From Caulobacter sp. CCH9-E1 (lineage in GTDB: Bacteria > Pseudomonadota > Alphaproteobacteria > Caulobacterales > Caulobacteraceae): a stretch of 22,865 bases of DNA. Positions 1 to 8,844 of this stretch are shown here, in pieces (within the stretch, counting starts at the first letter, position 1; each line of letters opens with the position of its first letter). Position numbers and translations under genes: made by a program. The notes under the pieces were generated by a model. It saw only the letters and a list, made by a program, of their open reading frames with translations. It was not told where the DNA came from and did not search any database. The stretch spans positions 1-22,865 of the forward strand of contig NZ_LSJA01000230.1 in assembly GCF_001556515.1 (NCBI RefSeq), in the 5' to 3' direction.

Positions 1-69
1 GTCAGGGTCAGGGTTGGGAGTTGCCGCGCCGCCCCCGGCGGCGCGGCAACTCCCAACCCTGACCCTGAC
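1..69. repeat. Perfect 33-bp inverted repeat with 3-nt loop
   Basis: Positions 1-33 are the exact reverse complement of 37-69, and the three bases CCC at 34-36 form the loop. All 33 pairs match. The left arm begins at the first base of the window, so the repeat may be longer than visible. The right arm abuts the ribosome binding site (GGAG, 70-73) of the gene starting at 81. No T-run follows on the + strand, so it is not a standard intrinsic terminator for that direction. It could be a terminator or palindromic intergenic element of an unseen gene to the left, or an assembly/amplification artefact. Its function is unknown. Confidence 0.9.
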
Positions 70-80
70 GGAGATCCGCC

Positions 81-500
81 ATGCCCGCCACCCCCTGGTC
101 CGCCCTCGCCTACATCGTCGGCATCGCCGTCGTCGTGATCATCCTTGGCTTCGCCGCGGTCGTCGTCTGGCGACTGATCAGGACGAAAGGCGTCCTGGAC
201 GGCCTCATCGCCGAGCCGACCGACGCCGAAGCGGTCAAGGCCATCACCGACGCGCTGAAGGGCGCTAATCCGCCGGCCAGCCCGGCCGAGGTTGCCGCCG
301 CCATCCGGAGCGGCGCGGCCAAGGCCAGCCTCTCACGCTTCCAGTTCCTGATCTTCACCTTCGTGGTCGCGGGGCTCTTCCTGCTGCTGTCGATCGAGGC
401 TGGGGCCTTCGTGGAGGTGCCGCCGACGGTCCTGGGCCTGATCGGCCTCAGCGGCGGCAGCTTCGTGATTTCCAAGGGCATCTCCAACAGCAGCAATTAG
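81..500 (+). CDS. Small hypothetical membrane protein (139 aa)
   Basis: I do not recognise a named family. The protein has one strong N-terminal hydrophobic helix (about residues 8-30), a soluble stretch of about 55 residues rich in Ala, Asp and Lys, then a hydrophobic hairpin (about 88-105 and 113-131). The second half (SRFQFLIFTFV followed by an acidic/Pro linker and a Gly/Ser-rich segment ending in ISKG) looks like a compact two-helix membrane module. The ATG at 81 is supported by GGAG at 70-73 with 7-nt spacing. The long perfect palindrome at 1-69 lies immediately upstream, so transcript structure could affect translation. The stop is 25 nt before the secreted nuclease gene on the same strand. 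A membrane location is likely; the function is unknown. Confidence 0.72.
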   Translation: MPATPWSALAYIVGIAVVVIILGFAAVVVWRLIRTKGVLDGLIAEPTDAEAVKAITDALKGANPPASPAEVAAAIRSGAAKASLSRFQFLIFTFVVAGLFLLLSIEAGAFVEVPPTVLGLIGLSGGSFVISKGISNSSN

Positions 501-525
501 CGGCCTCGGGCCTGGGAGACACGCC

Positions 526-1389
526 ATGATCCGCTCGCTTCTCGGCGGCGCCGTCCTCGCCGCCGCCCTGGTCGCCGGGCCCTTCTCGCCGGCCGCCGCG
601 CAGAACGCCGCGCCTGACGGCGCTCCGACGGCCGCCTGCCTGTCGCGGTTCAAGCCCGTGGCCCTGCCGGTCCATCGCGGCGACGACGTGGCGAGCCAGC
701 AGATCCTGATCTGCCGCCCAGGCTATGTGCTGTCGTTCAACAAGGTCACCCGCAATCCCGACTGGGTCGTCGAGCGCCTGACGCCGGCGGCGCTGAAGGG
801 CGGCGCCAAGCGGTCCGACAAGTTCCTGACCGACACCGCCGCCCAGGGCTTCAGTCCAACCGCCCAGGACTACAGCGACCCGGCCAACCCGCGCGACCGA
901 GGCCACCAGGCGCCGGCGGCCGACTTCAAGTTCAGTCAGCCCCAGACCAACGACAGCTTCTACATGACCAACATGTCGCCGCAGGTGGGCCCCGGCTTCA
1001 ACCGCGCCCAGTGGCGGTTCCTGGAAGAAGACGTGCGCGCGGCGGTGCTGTGCGGCGGCCACGAGGACGTGATCGTCATCACGGGCCCGATCTATGGCTC
1101 GAGCGGAACCTGGATCGGGCGAAACAAGACCAAGATCCTGTCGCCGGCCGCCTATTTCAAGATTCTCTACGATGTCAGAACCGGTCGGGCCGTGGGCTTC
1201 CGGCTGGACAACAAGGCCTACAAGAAGACCCCGACCGACACCTTCATCGCGCCGATCGCGGATCTCGAGGTCGAGACTGGCCTGAACTTCTTCGCCGACC
1301 TGTCCCGCCGCGACCAGAACCTGCTGGAGCGGCGCAAGGGCGTCTTCTGGGGCCACGGTCAAGCCTGCGCGAACACGGTGAAGGAGTAG
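526..1389 (+). CDS. Secreted DNA/RNA non-specific endonuclease (NUC/Serratia nuclease family)
   Basis: This is a predicted exported, metal-dependent nuclease that cuts DNA and RNA without sequence specificity. Residues 1-26 form a Sec signal peptide with cleavage around AAAQ-N. The family signature DRGH is at 124-127, with H127 as the expected general base, followed by MTNMSPQ (147-153). The FNRAQW block at 158-163 contains N159, the expected Mg2+-binding asparagine, and leads into W-x-x-LE. Four cysteines (C38, C63, C176 and one near the C-terminus) could form disulfides after export. The 287-aa length is normal for the family. ATG 526 is preceded by GGGAG (514-518) at 7-nt spacing. The gene sits 25 nt after the small membrane protein gene and about 100 bp before uvrB. 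A periplasmic or extracellular nutritional role in DNA degradation is plausible but inferred. Confidence 0.9.
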   Translation: MIRSLLGGAVLAAALVAGPFSPAAAQNAAPDGAPTAACLSRFKPVALPVHRGDDVASQQILICRPGYVLSFNKVTRNPDWVVERLTPAALKGGAKRSDKFLTDTAAQGFSPTAQDYSDPANPRDRGHQAPAADFKFSQPQTNDSFYMTNMSPQVGPGFNRAQWRFLEEDVRAAVLCGGHEDVIVITGPIYGSSGTWIGRNKTKILSPAAYFKILYDVRTGRAVGFRLDNKAYKKTPTDTFIAPIADLEVETGLNFFADLSRRDQNLLERRKGVFWGHGQACANTVKE

Positions 1390-1485
1390 AGGCGGAGGCG
1401 GTCGCGGCTCCTCCCGCCACTCTGCCGCCATTCCCTGTCAGCAGGCCCCCTAGCCGCCGGCCGTCCGCGCGCCTAACTTGGGGGC

Positions 1486-3756
<2,271 letters not shown>

Positions 3757-3758
3757 GC

Positions 3759-4508
3759 TTGGCGAGCGACGCGCCCAAGGCCGGCCCCGCGCCGGAGCCC
3801 TTCCAGGCGACCGTCGGGCGCAAGGCGCTCGGCGTGGCGCTGGCGTTCGGCCTGACGCTGTTGGGGCTATTCGGGCTGAACGCGGTCCAGACCCTGCTGG
3901 ACAAGCCGAACGAGGCGGTCGTGGCCACGATCCCGGACGTCCTCCTCCTCTGGCGCGAGGAGGAGCCGTCGGCCTATTTCTGGGCGTTCGTGCTGATCGC
4001 CTTCCCGCCGCTGGCCCTGATCCCCGGCGCGTTCGGCGTCAGCCATCGCCAGTTCGTCCCGCTGATGTCCCCACGCAAGCGGTGGGCGATCGTCGCCGTG
4101 TCGGCCGCGCTCGTGGCCGCCGGCGTCGGCGTGGGCGGCGTCTTCGGCCGCGCCGAGGTCGCCGTCGCCACGCCGTTCGGCGTCAGCTGGCTGAAGGACG
4201 GCAAGCCACAGGAATACTGGTCCTGGGGCGCGGCCACCAGCATCGCCGCCGCCTGCGTGAAGGGCGAGAAGGCGGGCGACTTCGCCCTGAACTACGACGT
4301 CGCCTTCCCCTCCGGCCGCGAGGCCAACCTGGCCCGGCCGGAGGACAAGATCGCCGACCTGGTCCCCCGCCTGGCGGTGCTGGACGCGCGCCTACGGGCG
4401 GGCGGCGTGCCGCGATTCACCAGCGTCGAGCCGGGGTGCGTCGAGCATGTGGGCCAGCCGCTGCCGCCGGCGGAGCGGGAGACGTTAAGGGAGGTGGTGG
4501 GGAGGTAG
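3759..4508 (+). CDS. Hypothetical three-helix membrane protein downstream of uvrB
   Basis: This is a 249-aa protein of unknown function. Translation probably starts at TTG 3759, only 2 nt after the uvrB stop, because the frame is open and protein-like from there and no ATG occurs before the first two membrane helices end. The close spacing suggests translational coupling to uvrB. Hydrophobic helices are predicted at about 21-45, 70-92 and 107-128. A soluble domain of about 120 residues follows (WLKDGKPQEYWSW near its start, and two cysteines, one in AAACVKG and one in EPGCVEH). If the N-terminus is cytoplasmic, the C-terminal domain is periplasmic. I recognise no family. The reading frame and GC bias match uvrB, so it is native to this chromosome. 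The AT-richer block begins just beyond it. Confidence 0.75.
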   Translation: MASDAPKAGPAPEPFQATVGRKALGVALAFGLTLLGLFGLNAVQTLLDKPNEAVVATIPDVLLLWREEEPSAYFWAFVLIAFPPLALIPGAFGVSHRQFVPLMSPRKRWAIVAVSAALVAAGVGVGGVFGRAEVAVATPFGVSWLKDGKPQEYWSWGAATSIAAACVKGEKAGDFALNYDVAFPSGREANLARPEDKIADLVPRLAVLDARLRAGGVPRFTSVEPGCVEHVGQPLPPAERETLREVVGR

Positions 4509-4541
4509 GCAGTCCTCTTTGCCTCGCCGCCTACTTCCCCC

Positions 4542-4560
4542 GCCGTCAAACGGCCCTTCT
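4542..4560 (+). terminator. Weak candidate terminator after the uvrB-linked membrane gene
   Basis: A GCCGT-CAA-ACGGC hairpin (4542-4554) is followed by CCTTCT. The stem is short and the T-run poor, so this is only a candidate. The rest of 4509-4645 holds no gene that I can see. It is the transition from GC-rich host sequence to the AT-richer block. Confidence 0.25.
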
Positions 4561-4645
4561 CAAGGTCGGCAAGGACAAAACCACCCCTTGCGCACAAGCA
4601 GACGCCGGCACACGATTGAGAAGAATCAATCGGGCGGAGTTTCCA

Positions 4646-6361
4646 TTGTCCCAGTTGCATCTCAATCAAATTAAGGCTCGCATAATGGAGCGGTTTGTAC
4701 CGCACACTAGCTTGCTGCGTATAAGCACTCCAGAGAGCGACCCTGACCGGTTTCTTTCGAGAGCGCTGGCCGCCCTGAGCATCCAAAAGTACGCCGATAT
4801 CTCTGAAGAAGATGCTGCGACCTCTGTAGTCGACGATGAGAACGATGGCGGGATAGACGCTATCTATTACTCCCCCCAATCATCCACTCTCTACATATCG
4901 CAGTCGAAATGGAAGAACTCGACGAACGGCGGGATTCCGCTGGGCGATGTACTAAAATTCTGCCAAGGAATAAGGGAGCTACTCCAGTCGAATTCTAAAT
5001 ACTTCGGCGGACCTATAAAAGAAAGATGGCCTGCAATTGAGAATGCCCTAGCAGAACTATCTAGAGTAGTTGTCATTCTGGCTTATTCAAGCGAAACGCA
5101 GCTGGATCCTCCGCAGGAAGCCGCTTTAAAGGATGTTCTTGACGAATTTAATCAGCCAACAGAAGTTGCAACAAGAAGAACTTTTACTCAAGCCGAAATA
5201 CATTCCTATCTAGCAAGCGGCGTTGAGGGGGATGAGATCGAGGAAACTCTACGTATATTTCAGTGGGGCCTAATAGAGCAGCCACACGTCGCTTATTACG
5301 GCCAAATGGCAGCAGGCGACCTAGTGTCCCTTTTCAACAAGTACAACCAGAGACTATTTTCCTCAAATATTAGACAATTCCTCGGAAAGGGCGGCCCCGC
5401 GAATTCCGAGATAATTCACACAGCAACACAAAGGCCAGATATATTTTGGTATTTTAATAATGGCGTGACCATTATATCAAATAAAGTCAAAAAGACTGTG
5501 ATAGGCGGCGCCAAAAGGGAAGTTGGAGACATCGTCTGCAGCGGACTATCCATTGTTAATGGCGCACAAACGATCGGTTCGCTGTCTCAGATACAGGGAG
5601 GAAGCAGCCTCGATTCCGTAATGATACCAGTCCGAGTTATTTCGCTCGAGAATGGCGGCCCAGACCTGGGAATTGAAATAACCAAAGCGACTAACACGCA
5701 AAATCGAGTGGACAGCAGAAATTTCGTCGCCCTTAGCACACTTCATCAAAGGATCAGACGGGACCTATTGATGGATGGGGTGACATACGTAATTCAACAA
5801 ACGGATATCGACGAAAAGGGCCCAAAACTATTCGGCGTCAGCGAAGCGTTTCCCGCGATGGCATGCGCACTAAAAAGTGTTGAGCCTACGGTTATCGCCA
5901 AGCGCGAGATTAGCAGATTATGGGAAAATCTATCATCATCACTTCACAATGAAATGTTTCCCGACAATATAGATGCGCAGATAGTTTGGAGAAATGTAGA
6001 GATCACCAGAATTGTGGAAGAATCTCTCGAACAATCAAGAACAACTGCCGATACGAGCCGCGAAAAGACCGTATTAGCCCACGGAAATAGACTAGCCTCA
6101 CACATTACATTCAGGATATCTCAAACCCTGTCACGAAACGAAGATCAAGAAATACGAGAGATAGCGGATAGAGTTTCATTTTTTATGGGAGCCATAGTCG
6201 CAGACGACTACCCAAACCAATATCCTGCAGTGATTTTCAAGAATACAGAAATGTGCAAAGAAATATCGGAAAAAGTCTGCTCTCAGGTCTTAGATTCAAT
6301 CAAATACGATGGAGAGGATGAGGCCTTCGCGAAAAATAAAAACAAACCCTTCGAGATATAG
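4646..6361 (+). CDS. AIPR-family protein (abortive infection/phage resistance) with PD-(D/E)XK-like N-terminus
   Basis: This 571-aa protein carries hallmarks of the AIPR domain found in phage-defence loci: LFSSNIRQFLG (about 237-247), FWYFNNGVTIIS (267-278), SIVNGAQTIGSL (302-313) and a TNTQN-x-V-x-x-R-x-F segment (349-360). The N-terminal part shows a nuclease-like core, GGID (68-71) followed by YISQSK (83-88). This matches a PD-(D/E)XK arrangement with D71 and Q86-x-K88 as candidate catalytic residues. I choose TTG 4646 because GGAG lies at 4636-4639 with 6-nt spacing and LHLNQIKARI reads as protein. ATG 4685, with AAGG 8 nt upstream, is the alternative. The gene is far AT-richer than its neighbours (about 45% GC in a sampled line) and uses ATA and other A/T-ending codons freely, a sign of horizontal transfer. 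No partner toxin, methylase or helicase is adjacent. A defence role is inferred from the family. Confidence 0.85.
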   Translation: MSQLHLNQIKARIMERFVPHTSLLRISTPESDPDRFLSRALAALSIQKYADISEEDAATSVVDDENDGGIDAIYYSPQSSTLYISQSKWKNSTNGGIPLGDVLKFCQGIRELLQSNSKYFGGPIKERWPAIENALAELSRVVVILAYSSETQLDPPQEAALKDVLDEFNQPTEVATRRTFTQAEIHSYLASGVEGDEIEETLRIFQWGLIEQPHVAYYGQMAAGDLVSLFNKYNQRLFSSNIRQFLGKGGPANSEIIHTATQRPDIFWYFNNGVTIISNKVKKTVIGGAKREVGDIVCSGLSIVNGAQTIGSLSQIQGGSSLDSVMIPVRVISLENGGPDLGIEITKATNTQNRVDSRNFVALSTLHQRIRRDLLMDGVTYVIQQTDIDEKGPKLFGVSEAFPAMACALKSVEPTVIAKREISRLWENLSSSLHNEMFPDNIDAQIVWRNVEITRIVEESLEQSRTTADTSREKTVLAHGNRLASHITFRISQTLSRNEDQEIREIADRVSFFMGAIVADDYPNQYPAVIFKNTEMCKEISEKVCSQVLDSIKYDGEDEAFAKNKNKPFEI

Positions 6362-6390
6362 CAGAAGCCAAAACATATAATTTTAGGCTC

Positions 6391-6424
6391 GGCGCGCCAT
6401 TTGGCGTCAAGACGTTGGCGCGCC
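6391..6424. repeat. GGCGCGCC inverted repeat after the AIPR gene
   Basis: A 9-bp arm GGCGCGCCA (6391-6399) pairs with TGGCGCGCC (6416-6424) across a 16-nt loop, which holds a smaller CGTC-AA-GACG stem (6405-6414). It lies 30 nt after the AIPR stop and 45 nt beyond the end of the converging DUF2188-like gene. It also coincides with the return to high GC. It may be a bidirectional terminator (CCCTTTCT follows on the + strand) or a boundary element of the acquired block. Confidence 0.5.
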
Positions 6425-6469
6425 TACCCTTTCTAAATCAACCGTCGCCAGTGCGCGAGTCTCTCCCCA

Positions 6470-6721
6470 CTACGCCGCGACCGCCTCGCCGCCCGGCGCC
6501 ACGATCTCGTAGCGGTCGTCCACCCAGCGGCCGACCAGGCGGCCGGCGGCGTCGTGGATCCAGACCTCGGCGTCGTTGTCGTGGCAACGCGCCTCGGCCG
6601 CCAGGGCGCGGGCGCGGCGTTCGGCCTGGCCGCCGGTGTCGAAGGTCATCACCTCACCCGTCGAGGTGACCTTCACACACCATCCCCCATCGAAGGGGGA
6701 GACCACGAAAATGCTCCGCAT
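6470..6721 (-). CDS. Small DUF2188-like protein (83 aa)
   Basis: The product begins MRSIFVVSPFDGGWCVKV and ends in an acidic/Gly tail. The layout is a short beta-rich N-terminus with a D/GGWxVK core, a central Ala/Arg helix (QAERRARALAAEA), and then AEVWIHDAAGRLVGRW. This resembles the small DUF2188 family of unknown function, in which xWxVK is followed by a helix and a strand with HxxDGRI. The ATG at 6721 (reading leftward) is supported by GGAG with 7-nt spacing. Open frame continues upstream, but that part is Pro/Ser-rich and not protein-like, so I exclude it. It converges on the AIPR gene across the hairpin at 6391-6424. The family match is from memory and moderate. Confidence 0.7.
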   Translation of the reverse strand: MRSIFVVSPFDGGWCVKVTSTGEVMTFDTGGQAERRARALAAEARCHDNDAEVWIHDAAGRLVGRWVDDRYEIVAPGGEAVAA

Positions 6722-7155
6722 GGGCTCTCTCCGTTCCAAGGGTTGCTTCGCTTGAGGGTCAAGGAAGCACCTTGAACTTAGGAACCCACCCGCCGGTTCC
6801 AAGACCCCTCCCATGAGGGTCCGGCATGACGGCGGAGAAGGTCCGGGCGGGCCTGGCCGCGTCCCGCTGGACGGCCAAGGCCATGCCTGCTGGAGGTCCA
6901 GCCCGCTCCCGCCGTCGCCGAGGCCGAAGTTGGTGATCGGGGCCGGCCTCCGCAATCCGCCGGCCAATCTGGGCTTGCTGAACGCCATTCGCCGCGCCGC
7001 GCCGGGCCGGGGGCGCGGATCGCCTTCAGCCCCCGGCCCGACGACACGGACGCGGCGGCGCTGCGCTGGGTCGGGCGGGAAGGAACCGCGAGGACGGCCG
7101 CTCGTTGCTGCACGGCTCTGGAGACGGCCGGGGCGCAGCGCCCTGGACGAGCCCC
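6722..7155. other. 434-bp stretch without a convincing gene; possible gene remnant
   Basis: This stretch separates the leftward DUF2188-like gene from the rightward flavoprotein gene, so it should hold both promoters. A short + frame from ATG 6826 opens in a protein-like way (MTAEKVRAGLAASRWTAKAM) but stops after about 37 codons. A shifted frame continues with DDTDAAALRWVGREG and stops at the flavoprotein start. This could be a frameshifted relic of a small gene, but GC-rich sequence produces such frames by chance. I see no clear promoter or terminator. Confidence 0.4.
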
Positions 7156-8103
7156 ATGATCTCGGAGCCCTCGGACACCTACGACGCGATCGTGATCGGC
7201 GCCGGCCCCGCCGGCCTGACGGCGGCCACCTATCTGGGCCGCTTTTACCGCAAGGCGCTGGTGCTGGACGGCGGCTCCTCGCGCGCCAGCTGGATTCCCG
7301 AGAGCCACAACACCCCCGGCTTCCCGCAAGGGGTCGGCGGCGAGGCGCTGCTGGCGCGCCTGCGCGAACAGGCCGACCGCTACGGCGCCGAACGTCGCGG
7401 AGGCCGGGCGCGGAGCCTGGTCCGGGGCGCGGACGGCTTCGTCCTGGCCTTCGAGGGCGAGGACGCCGCCGACCAAGATCTTGGCGCGCCCATCACCGTG
7501 CGCGCGCCCTTCGTGCTGCTGGCGACCGGCGTGGTCGATCGACTGCCGGCGCTGGAGGGCGTGGAGGACGCGATCCGCGCCGCGCGGGTGCGGCTCTGCC
7601 CGATCTGCGACGCCTACGAGGCGACCGGCCAGCGCATCGCCGTGCTGGGCGACAGCGAGCATGGCGCGCGGGAGGCGGCGTTCCTGACCACCTATTCGCC
7701 GGAGGTCACCCTGCTGGACCTGAGGCCCGACGCGCCGACCGAAGGCGACGGCGTGTTCGCGCGGCTTCCCGCGCGGCTGACGGACATCGCGCTGGGCCCG
7801 GACGCCGTCACGGTCGCCGCTGGCGACGCGCGGAGGGTCTTCGACTGCCTATACCTGGCGCTGGGCTTCGACAGTCAGCAGGACATCGCCCGACAGGCGG
7901 GCGCGGCGCTGGACGAGGACGGCCGCCTGGTCGTCAGCGCGCACCAGCAAACCTCGGTGAACGGGCTCTACGCGGCCGGCGATGTCGTACGCGGCCTCAA
8001 CCAGATCGCCGTCGCCACGGCCGAGGCCGCGATCGCCGCGACGGACATCCACAATCGCTTGAGGGCGCGGGAGGGGAACAGCACCGCGTCGTCCGCTCAA
8101 TAG
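7156..8103 (+). CDS. Thioredoxin-reductase-like FAD/NAD(P)-dependent oxidoreductase
   Basis: This is a 315-aa flavoprotein of the low-molecular-weight thioredoxin reductase fold. The FAD-binding GAGPAG is at 15-20 after a beta strand (DAIVIG), an ATG motif lies at 124-126, and a redox pair CPIC sits at 148-151 where bacterial TrxB has CATC. The second FAD motif GLYAAGDVVRG is at 270-280. The NAD(P)-binding turn is degenerate (VLGDSEHGAREAA, about 163-175) compared with the GGGxSA of true TrxB. Cofactor use or partner may therefore differ, and I do not call it trxB. I prefer ATG 7156 (GGA 8 nt upstream) over ATG 7105, because the extra 17 residues are not conserved-looking. It converges on the small exported protein gene at 8155-8586. 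Confidence 0.88.
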   Translation: MISEPSDTYDAIVIGAGPAGLTAATYLGRFYRKALVLDGGSSRASWIPESHNTPGFPQGVGGEALLARLREQADRYGAERRGGRARSLVRGADGFVLAFEGEDAADQDLGAPITVRAPFVLLATGVVDRLPALEGVEDAIRAARVRLCPICDAYEATGQRIAVLGDSEHGAREAAFLTTYSPEVTLLDLRPDAPTEGDGVFARLPARLTDIALGPDAVTVAAGDARRVFDCLYLALGFDSQQDIARQAGAALDEDGRLVVSAHQQTSVNGLYAAGDVVRGLNQIAVATAEAAIAATDIHNRLRAREGNSTASSAQ

Positions 8104-8154
8104 CTGTGTCATCGGGAGTTTTGGCGCGACGATGAGGAGCTCGCGCTCAGTGCG

Positions 8155-8586
8155 TTACAGCGCCGGTTGCGGCTCGGGCTGGCCGACCGAGCAGATCTCG
8201 ACCCACACCTGGTGCAGCTCGCTCTGGGTGTCGCGCGCCAGGGCGGCGCGGCCGTTGACGACGATATAGGGCTGGAAATCGGCGCTATCGCCCAGGCGAA
8301 CCTCGCCGCAGACCGCGACGCGGCCCTGGCGATGCTCGATGTGCTCGTTGCGGAAGCTGACGTTGTCCCAGGTCTCGAGCTGGCGCTTGACGGTCCACTG
8401 GGCCCCGCTCAGCTCCATCTGGCGGATGCGCGGCAGGGCCAGGGGCGTCTCGATCTGGGCGGATTTGGCGCTGGGATGGTAGCCGATGGCCATGAACGCC
8501 ACGAAGGCCAGCAGGATCAGATAGGGCGCGAGCGAGCGGACGAGCGGCGTCCGGAGCGTCGGTCCTTCCGCCATATTTCCAGCCAT
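8155..8586 (-). CDS. Hypothetical exported/membrane-anchored protein (143 aa)
   Basis: The protein has a single hydrophobic helix at about 17-36 preceded by basic residues, then a soluble domain of about 105 residues predicted to lie in the periplasm. The domain contains C93 in VAVCGEVRLG and C132 in VEICSVG, which could pair as a disulfide. It ends in a short Pro/Gln tail. The VxCGEVN-like segment followed by an aromatic F/Y patch is common in small uncharacterised proteobacterial exported proteins. The ATG at 8586 (reading leftward) is preceded by GGAG at 7-nt spacing, and ATG 8574 is a less likely alternative. It lies downstream of the cellulose operon on the same strand but about 260 bp away, with a candidate terminator and operator between. 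It probably has its own promoter. Confidence 0.7.
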   Translation of the reverse strand: MAGNMAEGPTLRTPLVRSLAPYLILLAFVAFMAIGYHPSAKSAQIETPLALPRIRQMELSGAQWTVKRQLETWDNVSFRNEHIEHRQGRVAVCGEVRLGDSADFQPYIVVNGRAALARDTQSELHQVWVEICSVGQPEPQPAL

Positions 8587-8611
8587 CGGAAATCTCCGCC
8601 TCTCGTCAAGC

Positions 8612-8636
8612 CAGCCCCTCGGGGGAGAAGGGGCTG
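8612..8636 (-). promoter_or_regulatory. 8-bp hairpin in the leader of the small exported protein gene
   Basis: CAGCCCCT (8612-8619) pairs with AGGGGCTG (8629-8636) around a 9-nt loop. It lies 26-50 nt upstream of the start codon at 8586. It could be an mRNA leader hairpin or a weak terminator for read-through from the cellulose operon, but no T-run follows. Confidence 0.35.
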
Positions 8637-8728
8637 CTCACGTAAAACGTCGTTAACACGGACCTATGCCAAGAACCACAGCCGCCTGACCCAAAATTAG
8701 TAATATCGAGGCGGCGTCGCACAGCTTT

Positions 8729-8750
8729 GAGTGTAATTAAAATCACACTC
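8729..8750. promoter_or_regulatory. CRP/FNR-family-like palindromic operator candidate
   Basis: Read on the - strand, the core is TGTGA-TTTTAA-TTACA (8732-8747), one mismatch from the CRP consensus TGTGA-N6-TCACA. The outer pair extends to GAGTGT/ACACTC (8729-8734 and 8745-8750). It sits in a locally AT-rich spot about 145 bp upstream of the 8586 start and about 95 bp past bcsZ, so it could regulate the small exported protein gene. It could also be a chance palindrome. Confidence 0.35.
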
Positions 8751-8788
8751 GCCGCGAGAACGAGCACTGGATCATACTATATTTCAGA

Positions 8789-8809
8789 TCGCCGTTATCT
8801 GCACGGCGA
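8789..8809 (-). terminator. Candidate terminator hairpin after the cellulose operon
   Basis: TCGCCGT (8789-8795) pairs with ACGGCGA (8803-8809) around a 7-nt loop, 36 nt beyond the bcsZ stop. On the - strand the stem is followed by TCTGAAATATAG, which is AT-rich but lacks a clean T-run. It is plausible as the operon end. The rest of 8587-8844 shows no gene. Confidence 0.4.
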
Positions 8810-8844
8810 CCTAATGGCGCACGGCACAGCTTGCCGAACGCTGT

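Noticed and set aside
4528..6427. CGCCTAC direct repeat (4528-4534 and 6421-6427) flanking the AIPR block
   Set aside because: Seven bases are too short in GC-rich DNA to call a target-site duplication or att site, and there is no integrase or transposase.
6813..8135. A 440-codon + strand frame overlapping the flavoprotein gene
   Set aside because: It is in another frame than the well-supported flavoprotein and is Arg/Gly-rich without motifs.
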